This document shows, one piece after another, positions 18,951 through 27,949 of a stretch of 33,214 bases of DNA. Source of the stretch: an uncultured Eubacterium sp. (lineage in GTDB: Bacteria > Bacillota > Clostridia > Lachnospirales > Lachnospiraceae); assembly GCA_945648485.1 (NCBI GenBank), contig CALZFR010000005.1:1-33214 (forward strand), given 5' to 3'. The number at the start of each line of letters is the position of its first letter. Positions within the stretch are counted from its first letter, which is position 1. The position numbers were made by a program, and so were the translations under genes. The notes under the pieces are model-generated. The model searched no databases. It worked only from the letters and a program-made list of their open reading frames with translations, and was not told the DNA's origin.

Positions 18951-19721
18951 ATGTCAAACAGAGAAGAAGTTGTTATTACCAAGGCAGAGTGCCTGGCGGA
19001 TGGTGTATATTCAATGGTATTAAAGACTGAGGTAATTGCTGGTAAAGCAAAACCGGGTCAGTTTGTGTCATTGTATTCAGGAGATGGTTCAAGACTTCTG
19101 CCACGGCCTATAAGCATATGTGAGATAGATGGAACATATATAAGACTTGTATACAGAGTTGCAGGCAAAGGAACGCAAGGATTCTCTAAGCTTAAGGCAG
19201 GAGATACCATTACAGTTCAGGGACCTCTTGGCAACGGATATGATGTTAAGGCACCATATGCTGGAAAAAAAGCAATTATTTTTGGTGGTGGAATAGGAAT
19301 ACCTCCAATGTTAGAGCTTGCAAAGCAGCTTCACTGTGAGAAAGATATTCTGCTGGGATACAGAGACAGCCAGACATTTCTTGCTGATGAATTTGCAAAA
19401 TATGGCAATGTAACAATAGCTTCAGAAGATGGAAGTGTTGGAGTTAAAGGTAATGTGCTGGATGCAGTTAAACAATGTAGTATTACAGGACAGGTTATAT
19501 ACGCCTGTGGTCCTACACCAATGCTAAGGGCAATTAAATCATTTGCCCTGGATAATGACATAGAGTGTTTTATTTCCCTGGAAGAGAAGATGGCATGTGG
19601 AATAGGGGCATGTCTTGCCTGTGTATGCCAGACAAAGGACATTGATGATCACTCAAAGGTTCATAATGCCAGAGTCTGCAAGGAAGGACCTGTATTTAAT
19701 GCCAGGGAGGTGGAGATATAA
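18951..19721 (+). CDS. pyrK: Dihydroorotate dehydrogenase B, electron-transfer subunit
   Basis: Passes electrons from the catalytic PyrD subunit to NAD+ through FAD and a 2Fe-2S cluster. The ATG at 18939 in the track falls in the SD (ATGGAG); 18951 is preferred, giving 256 residues. The FAD site is LLPRPISIC, the NAD-binding glycine segment FGGGIGIPPM, and the cluster ligands are in CGIGACLACVC plus the later VCKEGPVF. The stop overlaps the pyrD ATG by 1 bp (TAATG), fitting stoichiometric translation of the heterotetramer. Confidence 0.96.
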   Translation: MSNREEVVITKAECLADGVYSMVLKTEVIAGKAKPGQFVSLYSGDGSRLLPRPISICEIDGTYIRLVYRVAGKGTQGFSKLKAGDTITVQGPLGNGYDVKAPYAGKKAIIFGGGIGIPPMLELAKQLHCEKDILLGYRDSQTFLADEFAKYGNVTIASEDGSVGVKGNVLDAVKQCSITGQVIYACGPTPMLRAIKSFALDNDIECFISLEEKMACGIGACLACVCQTKDIDDHSKVHNARVCKEGPVFNAREVEI

Positions 19722-20632
19722 TGAGCAAAGTCAATATGTCTGTGGATATAGCCGGGGTTCATTTTAATAATCCGGTGACAGTTGCATCTGGAACATTTGG
19801 TTCTGGAATGGAATATGGAGAATACGTAGATTTAAACAGGCTTGGAGCAGTGACTACAAAAGGCGTTGCCAATGTGGCCTGGCCTGGTAATCCTACACCA
19901 AGAATTGCAGAGACCTATGGCGGAATGATTAATGCTATTGGATTACAGAATCCGGGAATAGATACATTTCTTTCAAGAGACATTCCTTTCCTTAAGAAGT
20001 TTGATACCAGAATTATTGTAAATGTATGTGGAAAAACTAAGGAAGATTATATTGATGCTGTTGAAAAACTGTCTGATGCACCTGTAGATATGCTGGAAAT
20101 CAATATATCATGTCCTAATGTCAAAGAGGGTGGAATAGCATTCGGACAGAAAGCAGATATGGCTGAGGATATTACAAGGGCAGTGAAGAAAGTTTCTAAA
20201 CATCCTGTTATCATGAAATTAAGCCCTAATGTTACTGATATTACCGAGATGGCAAAGGCTGTTGAAGCTGGTGGAGCAGACGCAGTTTCTCTTATTAATA
20301 CAATTACAGGAATGAAGATTGATATTAACAGAAGAACATTTGCAGTTGCCAACAAGACTGGAGGATTGTCTGGCCCTGCTATTAAGCCAGTAGCTGTGAG
20401 AATGGTTTATCAGACAGCCAATGCAGTTAAGATTCCGGTTATTGGAATGGGAGGAATTGCCAGTGCAGAGGATGCATTAGAATTTATTATGGCTGGGGCT
20501 ACAATGGTTTCCGTTGGAACAGCTAATTTTAATGATCCATTGACAACAATAAAAGTAATTGACGGCATTGAAAGTTTTATGGAACAAAAGAATATAACCG
20601 ATATCCACGAAATTATCGGCTGTGTTAAGTAG
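19721..20632 (+). CDS. pyrD: Dihydroorotate dehydrogenase B, catalytic subunit
   Basis: A 303-residue FMN enzyme of class 1B oxidising dihydroorotate to orotate. The catalytic base is Cys131 in NISCPNVKEGG, diagnostic of class 1 (class 2 enzymes use Ser). FMN and substrate segments MINAIGLQNPG, KLSPNVTD, SLINTITGM, GGLSGPAIKP and GMGGIASAEDA are intact. It is coupled to pyrK. An 87-bp gap without a clear terminator separates it from the hybrid kinase gene. Confidence 0.97.
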   Translation: MSKVNMSVDIAGVHFNNPVTVASGTFGSGMEYGEYVDLNRLGAVTTKGVANVAWPGNPTPRIAETYGGMINAIGLQNPGIDTFLSRDIPFLKKFDTRIIVNVCGKTKEDYIDAVEKLSDAPVDMLEINISCPNVKEGGIAFGQKADMAEDITRAVKKVSKHPVIMKLSPNVTDITEMAKAVEAGGADAVSLINTITGMKIDINRRTFAVANKTGGLSGPAIKPVAVRMVYQTANAVKIPVIGMGGIASAEDALEFIMAGATMVSVGTANFNDPLTTIKVIDGIESFMEQKNITDIHEIIGCVK

Positions 20633-20719
20633 AGACAGGATATTCGGTTGCTTATTCTGATACAGAATTGTTATTATTCACAAATGTCCGGATAATGGTT
20701 CCACAGGGAGGGTGAAAGA

Positions 20720-23700
20720 TTGAGTTACGCATGGTTAGGAATTCATATTCTTGGGGCAATAGTATGCTTTATTCTTCTGATATGGGTTGCAGGTAAGGAA
20801 GAAACAGATTTTAAAAGTACAATGGTTCTTTCAGTGGGCTGTTGTTTTATTACCCTTATTTCAAGATGTTTATATATTCTTGCTGATTCTCTCGAAGCAC
20901 TTGTTCTGGCGGCAAAGATGGAGTACCTTGGCAAGTGTTTTGTGAATTTCTTCGCTCTTGTATTTCTTTTAAAATGGAAGAAGATTAACTGGCCAAAATG
21001 GATTCTTAATTTAATGATGTCAGTAAATATTGTGGCTTTTGCATTGATAGTTACCTGTGAACACCACACTCTGTATTATAAAAGTTTCACCTTGGGATAT
21101 TCCAGTACCTCAGGCAATATCCTTAAAAGTGAGGCTTCTCCATTCTACTATTTTTATATGTCATACATTTTAGCTGAAATTATTATCAGTATGATTATAG
21201 TTCTGATTCCATTGATAAAGAGTCAGCTTACCAGGGAGGAAAGAAAGATTCATCTGCTTTTACTGTTTTCAGCTCTTGTACCATGTGTGCTTCTGATACT
21301 CAGGGCTGTAAGGATTTTCCCAGGAGACGACCCTACAATTCTTGGCATTTTCTTTACATGTATATCCTGGACGGGAACTATAAGCTCACGAGGTTTGTTT
21401 GATACAGTTAAAAGTGCCAAGGAAGGATTGGTTGAGAATCTTTCAGAAGGAATTATAGTATCGGACAACAATAACAGTATTTTGTATTATAATCCTGCGG
21501 CTTCCAGTATTTTGAAGAATCTTTCCGTCAGAATGAATTTCGAGGATGTTAAGGATGCTCTTGGATATAATGGAAGAGGAAGCTCACAGGTTGAGATTGA
21601 CGGAAAATACTATGAAACAAGACTGTCAGAGGTCAATGATAAGGAACATCATGTTATTGGTAATATGATGTCCATAATCGATGTGTCCAATATGGTGGAG
21701 CAGACAAAAGAGATGCAGGAGTTAAAGGAAAGGGCAGAGGATGCAAGTACTGCAAAATCAATCTTTCTTTCAAATATGTCCCATGAAATCCGTACTCCTA
21801 TGAATGCCATTGTTGGTATGACAGAGATTCTTTTAAGAGAGGATCTGGATGATAAGGAGAAAGAATACCTGATGAATATTAAAAGTTCAGGAAAGTCTCT
21901 TCTTACAATTGTCAACGATATTCTGGATTTCTCCAAGATTGAATCAGGAAAGATGGACATTATTCCAGAAAATTACGAAACCGCAAATTTCCTTAATGAT
22001 TTGGGAATGATGTTTTTTAACAGAATAGGAAGCAAGGATATTGATTTAATATTTGATATTGATAAAAGAATGCCATCCGTTCTGTATGGTGATGCTTCAA
22101 GAGTCAGACAGGTTATTATAAATATTGTTAATAATGCCATTAAATTCACTGATGTGGGATTTGTCAGACTTAAGATTGAAATTGTTGATATGAATGACAA
22201 GGAAGCAACGATTAAATATTCTGTCAAGGATACGGGCGTCGGAATAAGTGAAATAGACATTAACAGGCTTTTCAGGTCATTTGAACAGCTTAATACAAGG
22301 AAGGCAAGCAAGCAGGAGGGCACAGGACTAGGTCTTTCTGTATCACAGAGACTGGTTGAACTCATGGGAGGAAAGATTGAGGTTACCAGTACATTTGGAG
22401 TAGGAAGTGAGTTCTACTTTACACTTAAACAGGGTATTGTTAACAAGAAGCCTGTTGCAGAGATAAGAAAGAGAAGTGTGGAGAAAATACCTTCATTAAC
22501 ATGTTATATTGATTCCTTCTACAGAAGGGAAGCTTTTATTAACATGGCACAGTGCTTTAACCTTCCGTACATAAGTTATGAAGATGTGGTAAATAACCAT
22601 GAAAAGGTTGATTATATATTTGTTGACAGCAAGTTTTACAGTGATGTGAAGATGGAACTGCCATCTGATATATTTGATGAAGCCACTGTGTGCTTAATCA
22701 ATAATCCTATGCTGGATAATAAGAAGGTAGATGGTACACTGGCAACTAACAGACCTTTATACAGTGTGAACTTTGCCCAGATGATTAATAATGAGAAGAA
22801 TGAAGTTGAGGTTGAAGATGAGTATTGCCTTAACTTTATTGCTCCGGCTGCAAATATACTTCTCGTTGATGATAATGAGATGAACAGGAAAGTAGCAATT
22901 GGACTGTTGAAACCACTTCTTATGCACATTGATACTGCCCAGGATGGCAGGGAGGCATTGGATATGATTAAGAGGAACAGATATGATATTGTTCTTATGG
23001 ATCATATGATGCCGGTAATGGATGGCGTGGAAGCAACCAAGGCATTGAGAGCCATGGATGGAGATTACTTTAAACATCTTCCTGTTATTGCTCTTACGGC
23101 TAATGCTGTTATGGATGCAAGAAAGAGTTTTGAAGAGGCTGGTATGGATGGCTTTGTTGCAAAGCCAATAGAGCTTAATGAAATGGTGGCGCTTTTAAAA
23201 AAGTTTCTTCCTGCTGACAAGATATACAAGCAGAATGCAGAAGTGGAGATGAATACTCCTAAGGAGTCTATTGATGATATTCCGGTAATTGATGGAATTG
23301 AAATCAAGGAGGGCATAAAGAACTCCGGCTCTAAGGAAATGTTCCTTAAGATGCTTGGGGATTATTATAATATTATTGATATCAAATCAAACAAAATTGA
23401 ACAGTGCCTTAATGATAATATGATTAAGGATTATGTAATCGAGGTTCATGGATTAAAGAGTACATCAAGGCTTATTGGTGCAACTAAGATGTCTAATGAG
23501 TTCTTAAGAATGGAAAACCTGGGTAATGACAATAATATTGAACAGTTAAAGAAGGATACGCCTCAGGTTCTTAAGATGTACAGATCATTTAAGGATAAGC
23601 TGGCGAGCTTTGCTTCTTACGACAACAAGGATAAGAATGATGTTCCGGCAGATGAGCTGTTAACATTGTTAGATGATATTAAGCAGGCTATGGATGATTT

Positions 23701-23875
23701 CAATCTTGAGAAGGCTGATGAAGCAATGAAGGTTCTTGACCAGTGTAAGATTCCGGAAGTCTGCCAGAAGAATATGGAGCTTTTAAGAGCTTATGTATCT
23801 GACGTGGCAATGGAAGAGGTTATGAACCTGTGTGATGTAATGGCAGAACAGCTAAAGAAGGAGGCAGCTGAGTAA
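20720..23875 (+). CDS. Hybrid sensor histidine kinase with 7TM N-terminus, receiver and Hpt domains
   Basis: A 1051-residue membrane kinase beginning with TTG (SD gggagg). Seven hydrophobic segments (~1-225) resemble the 7TM histidine-kinase sensor type, then a PAS-like linker (~235-325) and a short coiled coil. HisKA contains the phosphorylated His355 (FLSNMSHEIRTPMNA); the ATPase carries NAIKFT, DTGVGI and GTGLGL boxes. Residues ~590-685 look like a degenerate receiver without a phosphorylatable Asp. A full receiver follows with Asp761 (VLMDHMMPVMDG), and a C-terminal Hpt with His910 (VHGLKSTSRL). A complete His-Asp-His relay is thus in one protein, and the final regulator is not adjacent. 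It lies between pyrD and pyrE on the same strand, an unusual position. Confidence 0.93.
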   Translation: MSYAWLGIHILGAIVCFILLIWVAGKEETDFKSTMVLSVGCCFITLISRCLYILADSLEALVLAAKMEYLGKCFVNFFALVFLLKWKKINWPKWILNLMMSVNIVAFALIVTCEHHTLYYKSFTLGYSSTSGNILKSEASPFYYFYMSYILAEIIISMIIVLIPLIKSQLTREERKIHLLLLFSALVPCVLLILRAVRIFPGDDPTILGIFFTCISWTGTISSRGLFDTVKSAKEGLVENLSEGIIVSDNNNSILYYNPAASSILKNLSVRMNFEDVKDALGYNGRGSSQVEIDGKYYETRLSEVNDKEHHVIGNMMSIIDVSNMVEQTKEMQELKERAEDASTAKSIFLSNMSHEIRTPMNAIVGMTEILLREDLDDKEKEYLMNIKSSGKSLLTIVNDILDFSKIESGKMDIIPENYETANFLNDLGMMFFNRIGSKDIDLIFDIDKRMPSVLYGDASRVRQVIINIVNNAIKFTDVGFVRLKIEIVDMNDKEATIKYSVKDTGVGISEIDINRLFRSFEQLNTRKASKQEGTGLGLSVSQRLVELMGGKIEVTSTFGVGSEFYFTLKQGIVNKKPVAEIRKRSVEKIPSLTCYIDSFYRREAFINMAQCFNLPYISYEDVVNNHEKVDYIFVDSKFYSDVKMELPSDIFDEATVCLINNPMLDNKKVDGTLATNRPLYSVNFAQMINNEKNEVEVEDEYCLNFIAPAANILLVDDNEMNRKVAIGLLKPLLMHIDTAQDGREALDMIKRNRYDIVLMDHMMPVMDGVEATKALRAMDGDYFKHLPVIALTANAVMDARKSFEEAGMDGFVAKPIELNEMVALLKKFLPADKIYKQNAEVEMNTPKESIDDIPVIDGIEIKEGIKNSGSKEMFLKMLGDYYNIIDIKSNKIEQCLNDNMIKDYVIEVHGLKSTSRLIGATKMSNEFLRMENLGNDNNIEQLKKDTPQVLKMYRSFKDKLASFASYDNKDKNDVPADELLTLLDDIKQAMDDFNLEKADEAMKVLDQCKIPEVCQKNMELLRAYVSDVAMEEVMNLCDVMAEQLKKEAAE

Positions 23876-23949
23876 TATCCTTGAGGCTGTTGAAAAATAC
23901 AGAGTGTTATGGTAGTATTTATAGGAAAATTTTAGGAGGTCTAAGGACA

Positions 23950-24633
23950 ATGGAACAGTATAAGCAGGATTTTATTGAATTCATGGTAGACAGCAATGTA
24001 TTAAGATTTGGTGACTTTACATTAAAGAGTGGAAGAAAATCTCCATTTTTCATGAATGCCGGACTTTATGTTACAGGAGAGCAGTTATTAAAGCTGGGAA
24101 GATATTATGCTACGGCTATCCATAATAATTTTGGAGATGATTTCGATGTCCTGTTTGGACCTGCATACAAGGGAATTCCTCTTAGCGTAGCAACAGTTAT
24201 GGCATACAGCGAGCTTTATGGCAAGCAGATTCGCTACTGTTCAAACCGTAAGGAGGCAAAGGACCACGGAGACGCAGGCATACTTCTTGGAAGTCCTATT
24301 AAAGACGGAGATAAAGTTGTTATTATCGAGGATGTAACTACATCAGGCAAATCTATTGAAGAGACATTTCCAATTATTAAGGCACAGGGTGATGTTACAA
24401 TCAAGGGGCTTATGGTTTCATTAAACAGAATGGAGGTTGGTCTTGGTGGCAAGGTCAGCGCTCTTGATGAGATTAAAGAGAAATATGGTTTTGAAGCTAA
24501 AGCAATCGTTACCATGGCAGAAGTGGTGGAACATCTGTATAATAAGCCATATAAGGGAAAAATAGTAATTGAGGATAACATCAAGGCTGCTTTAGATGAA
24601 TATTATAAACAATATGGAATCAAGGCTGAGTAA
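23950..24633 (+). CDS. pyrE: Orotate phosphoribosyltransferase
   Basis: Joins orotate to PRPP to make OMP. The track start (TTG 23881) is unlikely; the ATG at 23950 is preceded by aggaggt at 9 nt and begins MEQYKQDFIEFMV, giving 227 residues, normal for this family. The PRPP-binding loop is VVIIEDVTTSGKSIEE, the catalytic-loop basic segment is CSNRKEAKDHGDAG, and GPAYKGIPL is the N-terminal substrate segment. It is 74 bp after the hybrid kinase gene and separated from the other pyr genes only by that gene. Confidence 0.96.
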   Translation: MEQYKQDFIEFMVDSNVLRFGDFTLKSGRKSPFFMNAGLYVTGEQLLKLGRYYATAIHNNFGDDFDVLFGPAYKGIPLSVATVMAYSELYGKQIRYCSNRKEAKDHGDAGILLGSPIKDGDKVVIIEDVTTSGKSIEETFPIIKAQGDVTIKGLMVSLNRMEVGLGGKVSALDEIKEKYGFEAKAIVTMAEVVEHLYNKPYKGKIVIEDNIKAALDEYYKQYGIKAE

Positions 24634-24705
24634 TTGCAGATTGTACATAACGGACAGATAAAATAATCGTGATTTATAGATAGTTTTAGTAAGGATGGTA
24701 GGATT

Positions 24706-24858
24706 ATGGATGAAAAGCTTTATAAGAAAATGAAACATATCGGGGCATGCAGCCTTGTTCTGGGAATAGTTACAATTGCTGTGGCAGTTGGTACAGGGGT
24801 GATTATGATTATCAATGGAGCAAGACTTATTGCTCATAAGTCAGAGAGTTTATTCTAG
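24706..24858 (+). CDS. 50-residue single-span membrane protein, function unknown
   Basis: This ORF is too short for the supplied track. It reads MDEKLYKKMKHIGACSLVLG at the N-terminus, a hydrophobic helix of about 22 residues, then NGARLIAHKSESLF and TAG. Upstream aaggatggtagg gives a usable SD. The charged N-terminus, one strong hydrophobic segment and basic C-terminal tail are coherent with a genuine small membrane protein rather than chance. It lies 72 bp after pyrE and before the VanZ-like gene, in a run of three small membrane-protein genes. No family recognised. Confidence 0.6.
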   Translation: MDEKLYKKMKHIGACSLVLGIVTIAVAVGTGVIMIINGARLIAHKSESLF

Positions 24859-24915
24859 TTTATCCTTGAATTATTTCTGGTAAATGCCATATTAATATTT
24901 ATGATGGGGTCATTG

Positions 24916-25383
24916 ATGAAAAAGAGTAAAGCAGGAGTGGCTGCAGAGTGGGTCGCTTTTATATTTTATATCGGACTTCTGGTATATTTCACTATATTTG
25001 CAGAGAGTATGGGCAGAACAGTTCCTATTGTGAGCAGCAGCTACAGGTACAATCTTGTACCACTTAAGGAGATTAAGCGCTTTTTATGTAATACAGATAC
25101 CCTGGGATGGGAACCTGTAATATTGAATATTGCAGGTAATGTAATTGCCTTTATTCCATTCGGGTATTTTCTTCCGAGACTGTTTAAATACAGGATTCAA
25201 TTCGTAAAAGCAGTACTTGTCTCCTTTGACCTGAGTCTTGCAATAGAGATTATACAGCTTCTTTCAAGAGTGGGAAGCTTCGACGTGGATGATTTGATTC
25301 TTAATACCCTTGGTGGAATTATTGGATATATATTATGTGTTATTGTGTGGAGAGAACGTGGGAAATATCCTCATTCACAGTAA
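24916..25383 (+). CDS. VanZ-like membrane protein
   Basis: The track begins at 24901 without an SD; the ATG at 24916 has gggg 6 nt upstream and begins MKKSKAG, giving 155 residues. Four hydrophobic segments and the VanZ-like signatures are visible: YNLVPLKEI, NIAGNVIAFIPFGYFLP, and EIIQLLSRVGSFDVDDLILNTLGG. VanZ gives low-level teicoplanin resistance in enterococci, but most VanZ-like proteins have unknown function, so resistance should not be inferred. It is followed 38 bp later by another small membrane-protein gene. Confidence 0.88.
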   Translation: MKKSKAGVAAEWVAFIFYIGLLVYFTIFAESMGRTVPIVSSSYRYNLVPLKEIKRFLCNTDTLGWEPVILNIAGNVIAFIPFGYFLPRLFKYRIQFVKAVLVSFDLSLAIEIIQLLSRVGSFDVDDLILNTLGGIIGYILCVIVWRERGKYPHSQ

Positions 25384-25421
25384 TTCAGCTATGTTAATAA
25401 GTGTAAAATTGGTAATAATAT

Positions 25422-25742
25422 ATGAGTATTTTCAACAAATATAAGTTTTCTAATAAAAGTCAGTCCCTAGGAGGTGTATTATCTACCTTAACAGGTCTGG
25501 GCTCTCTGGCATGTTTTTCTGCCGGAGTGTATATTTCTTTCAAGAAAAGCGGTTATGCAGGTCTCGAGGTAGGAGCGCTGGGATTACTTACCCTTATGCT
25601 TTCTGTTATTGGTACAATCATTGGACTGTTAAGTTTTAAGGAAGATGACAAGTTCTACACATTGTCATGGGTAGGTTCTCTTCTTGGGGGAATTATGACA
25701 GTGCTCATGTTGGCAGTAATATTCATGGGACTTGGATTTTAG
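25422..25742 (+). CDS. 106-residue membrane protein, function unknown
   Basis: Three hydrophobic segments (about 17-40, 50-68 and 81-105) with a Gly/Ser-rich first helix (LGGVLSTLTGLGSLACF) and a charged loop FKEDDKFYT. SD is weak (ggtaataa), so translation may depend on the VanZ-like gene upstream. An AT-rich inverted repeat, GAATAATA/TATTATTC, follows its stop. I do not recognise a characterised family. Confidence 0.7.
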   Translation: MSIFNKYKFSNKSQSLGGVLSTLTGLGSLACFSAGVYISFKKSGYAGLEVGALGLLTLMLSVIGTIIGLLSFKEDDKFYTLSWVGSLLGGIMTVLMLAVIFMGLGF

Positions 25743-25748
25743 TATGAG

Positions 25749-25773
25749 GAATAATACTTAAGGCTTATTATTC
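25749..25773 (+). other. AT-rich inverted repeat after the 106-residue membrane protein gene
   Basis: GAATAATA-cttaaggct-TATTATTC is a perfect 8-bp stem with a 9-nt loop, but all A/U pairs apart from one and no downstream T run, so only a weak terminator or regulatory candidate. Confidence 0.3.
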
Positions 25774-25822
25774 ATCGGTCATTTTCGATATAACAGGATT
25801 ATTATAAAGGATGGAGAAAGGA

Positions 25823-27913
25823 ATGTTTGAGGATAATATTGAAGAACGTATCACTCTTGCCATGGAAAGAGTGGCGCAGATTCAGCAGGATGCTGATTAT
25901 CTTAATGCAATAGATATTAAGGTGTTAAAGGATGCTTACGCAGATTATTTCAGCCGTGTTGCATCCTTTATTTCGTATTTGGATTCTGTCAGGATGGCAG
26001 TAGATTCTAAAACCTTTGATGATTATTCACTGGAAGAACTTAAAAATATCAATACAAGGCTGTATGAGGACATAACGGGCAGCAGTTATGATACCAGCTT
26101 TGCAAACCCTGCATACGCAGTGGAAAAGCTTGGAGAAGACTATGGACAGATAATGTCATTTATATATGTGGAGATAAGAAGTCTTATTGTATATGGCTTT
26201 GAAAACCGTCTGGCTGAGTTCACAACTGTCGTTGAATTGTTTCTGGAGGTGTATTGCAGCTTTAGTGATGGAATACCTGAATATAAAACATTAAAGGATA
26301 TTGTTTACTGGTATGTAAGCGATTATAGTGATGAATTTGTTGAGTACAGAGTCAGGGAACAGATTGATTCATCACTGGGTTTTGCTACAGACATTATAAT
26401 GAATGCTGATTTATCTGATGAAAGATATCTGTACAGATTTGGAGAATATATATCTGACAATGAAATTCAAACAAGCAGGTTTCTTGCCAGCCTGCCAGAT
26501 GAAAGTATAGAGAGCATGGCAAGAACATTCACGGAAGGGTATCGTATTGGCTTTGTTATGGGCAGGAAGGATATCACTAAGAAGAAAACTGTGAATATCC
26601 GTTACTGTCTTGGATTTGAGAGACTTGTCCGTGAGGAGATTAAACAGTTTAAGGAAATGGGACTTGATACGACTGTTTACAGGTCAGCAGTTAATTCTAT
26701 TAACAAGAAAATGCATATAAGAGTTGGTTATTATGGTGCAGTTCCTAACAAACAGATGGATTATGATCATAGGTTTGACTGTGCTTTATATATGGATTCT
26801 GCATTTGTTGAGAGAAAGATTGGTGCATTAAAGCTTGCTTATGAGAAAAACAGCAGCCTGGCTGGAGTATTCGGTGGACCGGCTGTAATGGAAGTTTTCG
26901 GCGAGATACCATTTGAACCTGTTGAGAAGAAGGAGTGCTTAAGGCTTGATGAGAAGCAGCAGCGCCTTTCTGTAAAGTATGATAATGAATCTTCAGCTAT
27001 TGTTAATAAATATATTAAAGGCGAGGAGAGAAGCTTTACAATAATTGCATATCCAGTGCCTGAGATTGGGGAACACTACGAAGATATATTTAATGAGACA
27101 GTGACTATTAATACACTGGATTATGATATGTATAAGGATATCCAGACCAGAATTATTGATGCGCTGGACGGTTCTTCATATGTAGAGGTTAAGGGAGCAG
27201 AAGGAAACTTAACAGATATGAAGGTCATGGTTATGCAGATAAATGACAGGGATAAGGAGACTATATTTGAAAACTGCCTTGCAGATGTGAATATTCCTGT
27301 GGGAGAGGTGTTTACGTCCCCGGTTCTTAAAGGTACTTCAGGAGTCCTTAATGTAAGTGAAGTGTATCTTAACGACTATAAGTTCAAGAATCTGAAGGTA
27401 TATTTTGAAGATGGAATGGTTAAGGATTATTCCTGTGATAATTTTAAGGAACAGGATAAAAACAAAGCATTTTTTAAAGAAAACGTACTATTTAACCATG
27501 ATACTCTTCCAATAGGTGAATTTGCTATTGGAACCAACACAACAGCTTACGTAATGGCAGGCAGATATGACATATTATATAAGCTGCCAATTCTTATTGT
27601 TGAGAAGATGGGACCACATTTTGCATTGGGAGATACCTGTTATTCACGTTCAGAGGATGTTAAGGTCTATAATCCGGATGGAAAAGAGATAATCTCAAGA
27701 GACAATGAGATATCTGTTCTGAGAATGAGCCAGCCGGATAAAGCATATTTTAACTGCCATACAGACATTACCATACCTTATGATGAGATTGGATGTATCG
27801 CAGCAGTGTACCCGGATGGAACCAGGAAAGAGATTATTAAGAATGGAAGGTTTGTTCTTGATGGCTGTGAGAAGCTGAATGAACCATTTAAAGCCAGCCA
27901 GACCGATTTATAG
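25823..27913 (+). CDS. M29-family (AmpS/PepS-like) metalloaminopeptidase with ~250-residue N-terminal extension
   Basis: The start at 25823 is preferred over 25811, whose ATG lies in the SD; this gives 696 residues. Residues ~255-696 follow the layout of M29 aminopeptidases: KTVNIRYCLGFERLVREEI, AYPVPEIG (family AYPTPxWA), the chamber strand VEVKGAEGNLTDM (family ...GTDL), then NIPVGEVFTSP with Glu495, PIGEFAIG with Glu566, GPHFALGDTCY with His599 and Tyr607, and CHTDITIPYDEIG with His646 and Asp648. These correspond to the two Glu, two His, Asp and Tyr that form the dinuclear metal site of AmpS/AmpT, and the final YPDGTRKEIIKNGRFVL matches the family C-terminus. Usual members have ~370-410 residues; the first ~250 residues here are helical, acidic and unknown, with no signal peptide. 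Loops between ligands are somewhat longer than usual. Confidence 0.72.
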   Translation: MFEDNIEERITLAMERVAQIQQDADYLNAIDIKVLKDAYADYFSRVASFISYLDSVRMAVDSKTFDDYSLEELKNINTRLYEDITGSSYDTSFANPAYAVEKLGEDYGQIMSFIYVEIRSLIVYGFENRLAEFTTVVELFLEVYCSFSDGIPEYKTLKDIVYWYVSDYSDEFVEYRVREQIDSSLGFATDIIMNADLSDERYLYRFGEYISDNEIQTSRFLASLPDESIESMARTFTEGYRIGFVMGRKDITKKKTVNIRYCLGFERLVREEIKQFKEMGLDTTVYRSAVNSINKKMHIRVGYYGAVPNKQMDYDHRFDCALYMDSAFVERKIGALKLAYEKNSSLAGVFGGPAVMEVFGEIPFEPVEKKECLRLDEKQQRLSVKYDNESSAIVNKYIKGEERSFTIIAYPVPEIGEHYEDIFNETVTINTLDYDMYKDIQTRIIDALDGSSYVEVKGAEGNLTDMKVMVMQINDRDKETIFENCLADVNIPVGEVFTSPVLKGTSGVLNVSEVYLNDYKFKNLKVYFEDGMVKDYSCDNFKEQDKNKAFFKENVLFNHDTLPIGEFAIGTNTTAYVMAGRYDILYKLPILIVEKMGPHFALGDTCYSRSEDVKVYNPDGKEIISRDNEISVLRMSQPDKAYFNCHTDITIPYDEIGCIAAVYPDGTRKEIIKNGRFVLDGCEKLNEPFKASQTDL

Positions 27914-27914
27914 G

Positions 27915-27943
27915 TTGACGTTGCTTTAAAAAGCAAGTAAAAT
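27915..27943 (+). promoter_or_regulatory. pur promoter with perfect palindrome filling the spacer
   Basis: TTGACG (27915-27920), 17-bp spacer, TAAAAT (27938-27943). The spacer contains TTGCTTTAAAAAGCAA (27921-27936), a palindrome with perfect 7-bp arms around AA, well placed for a repressor. It begins 1 bp after the upstream gene's stop. Confidence 0.65.
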
Positions 27944-27949
27944 ATATAA

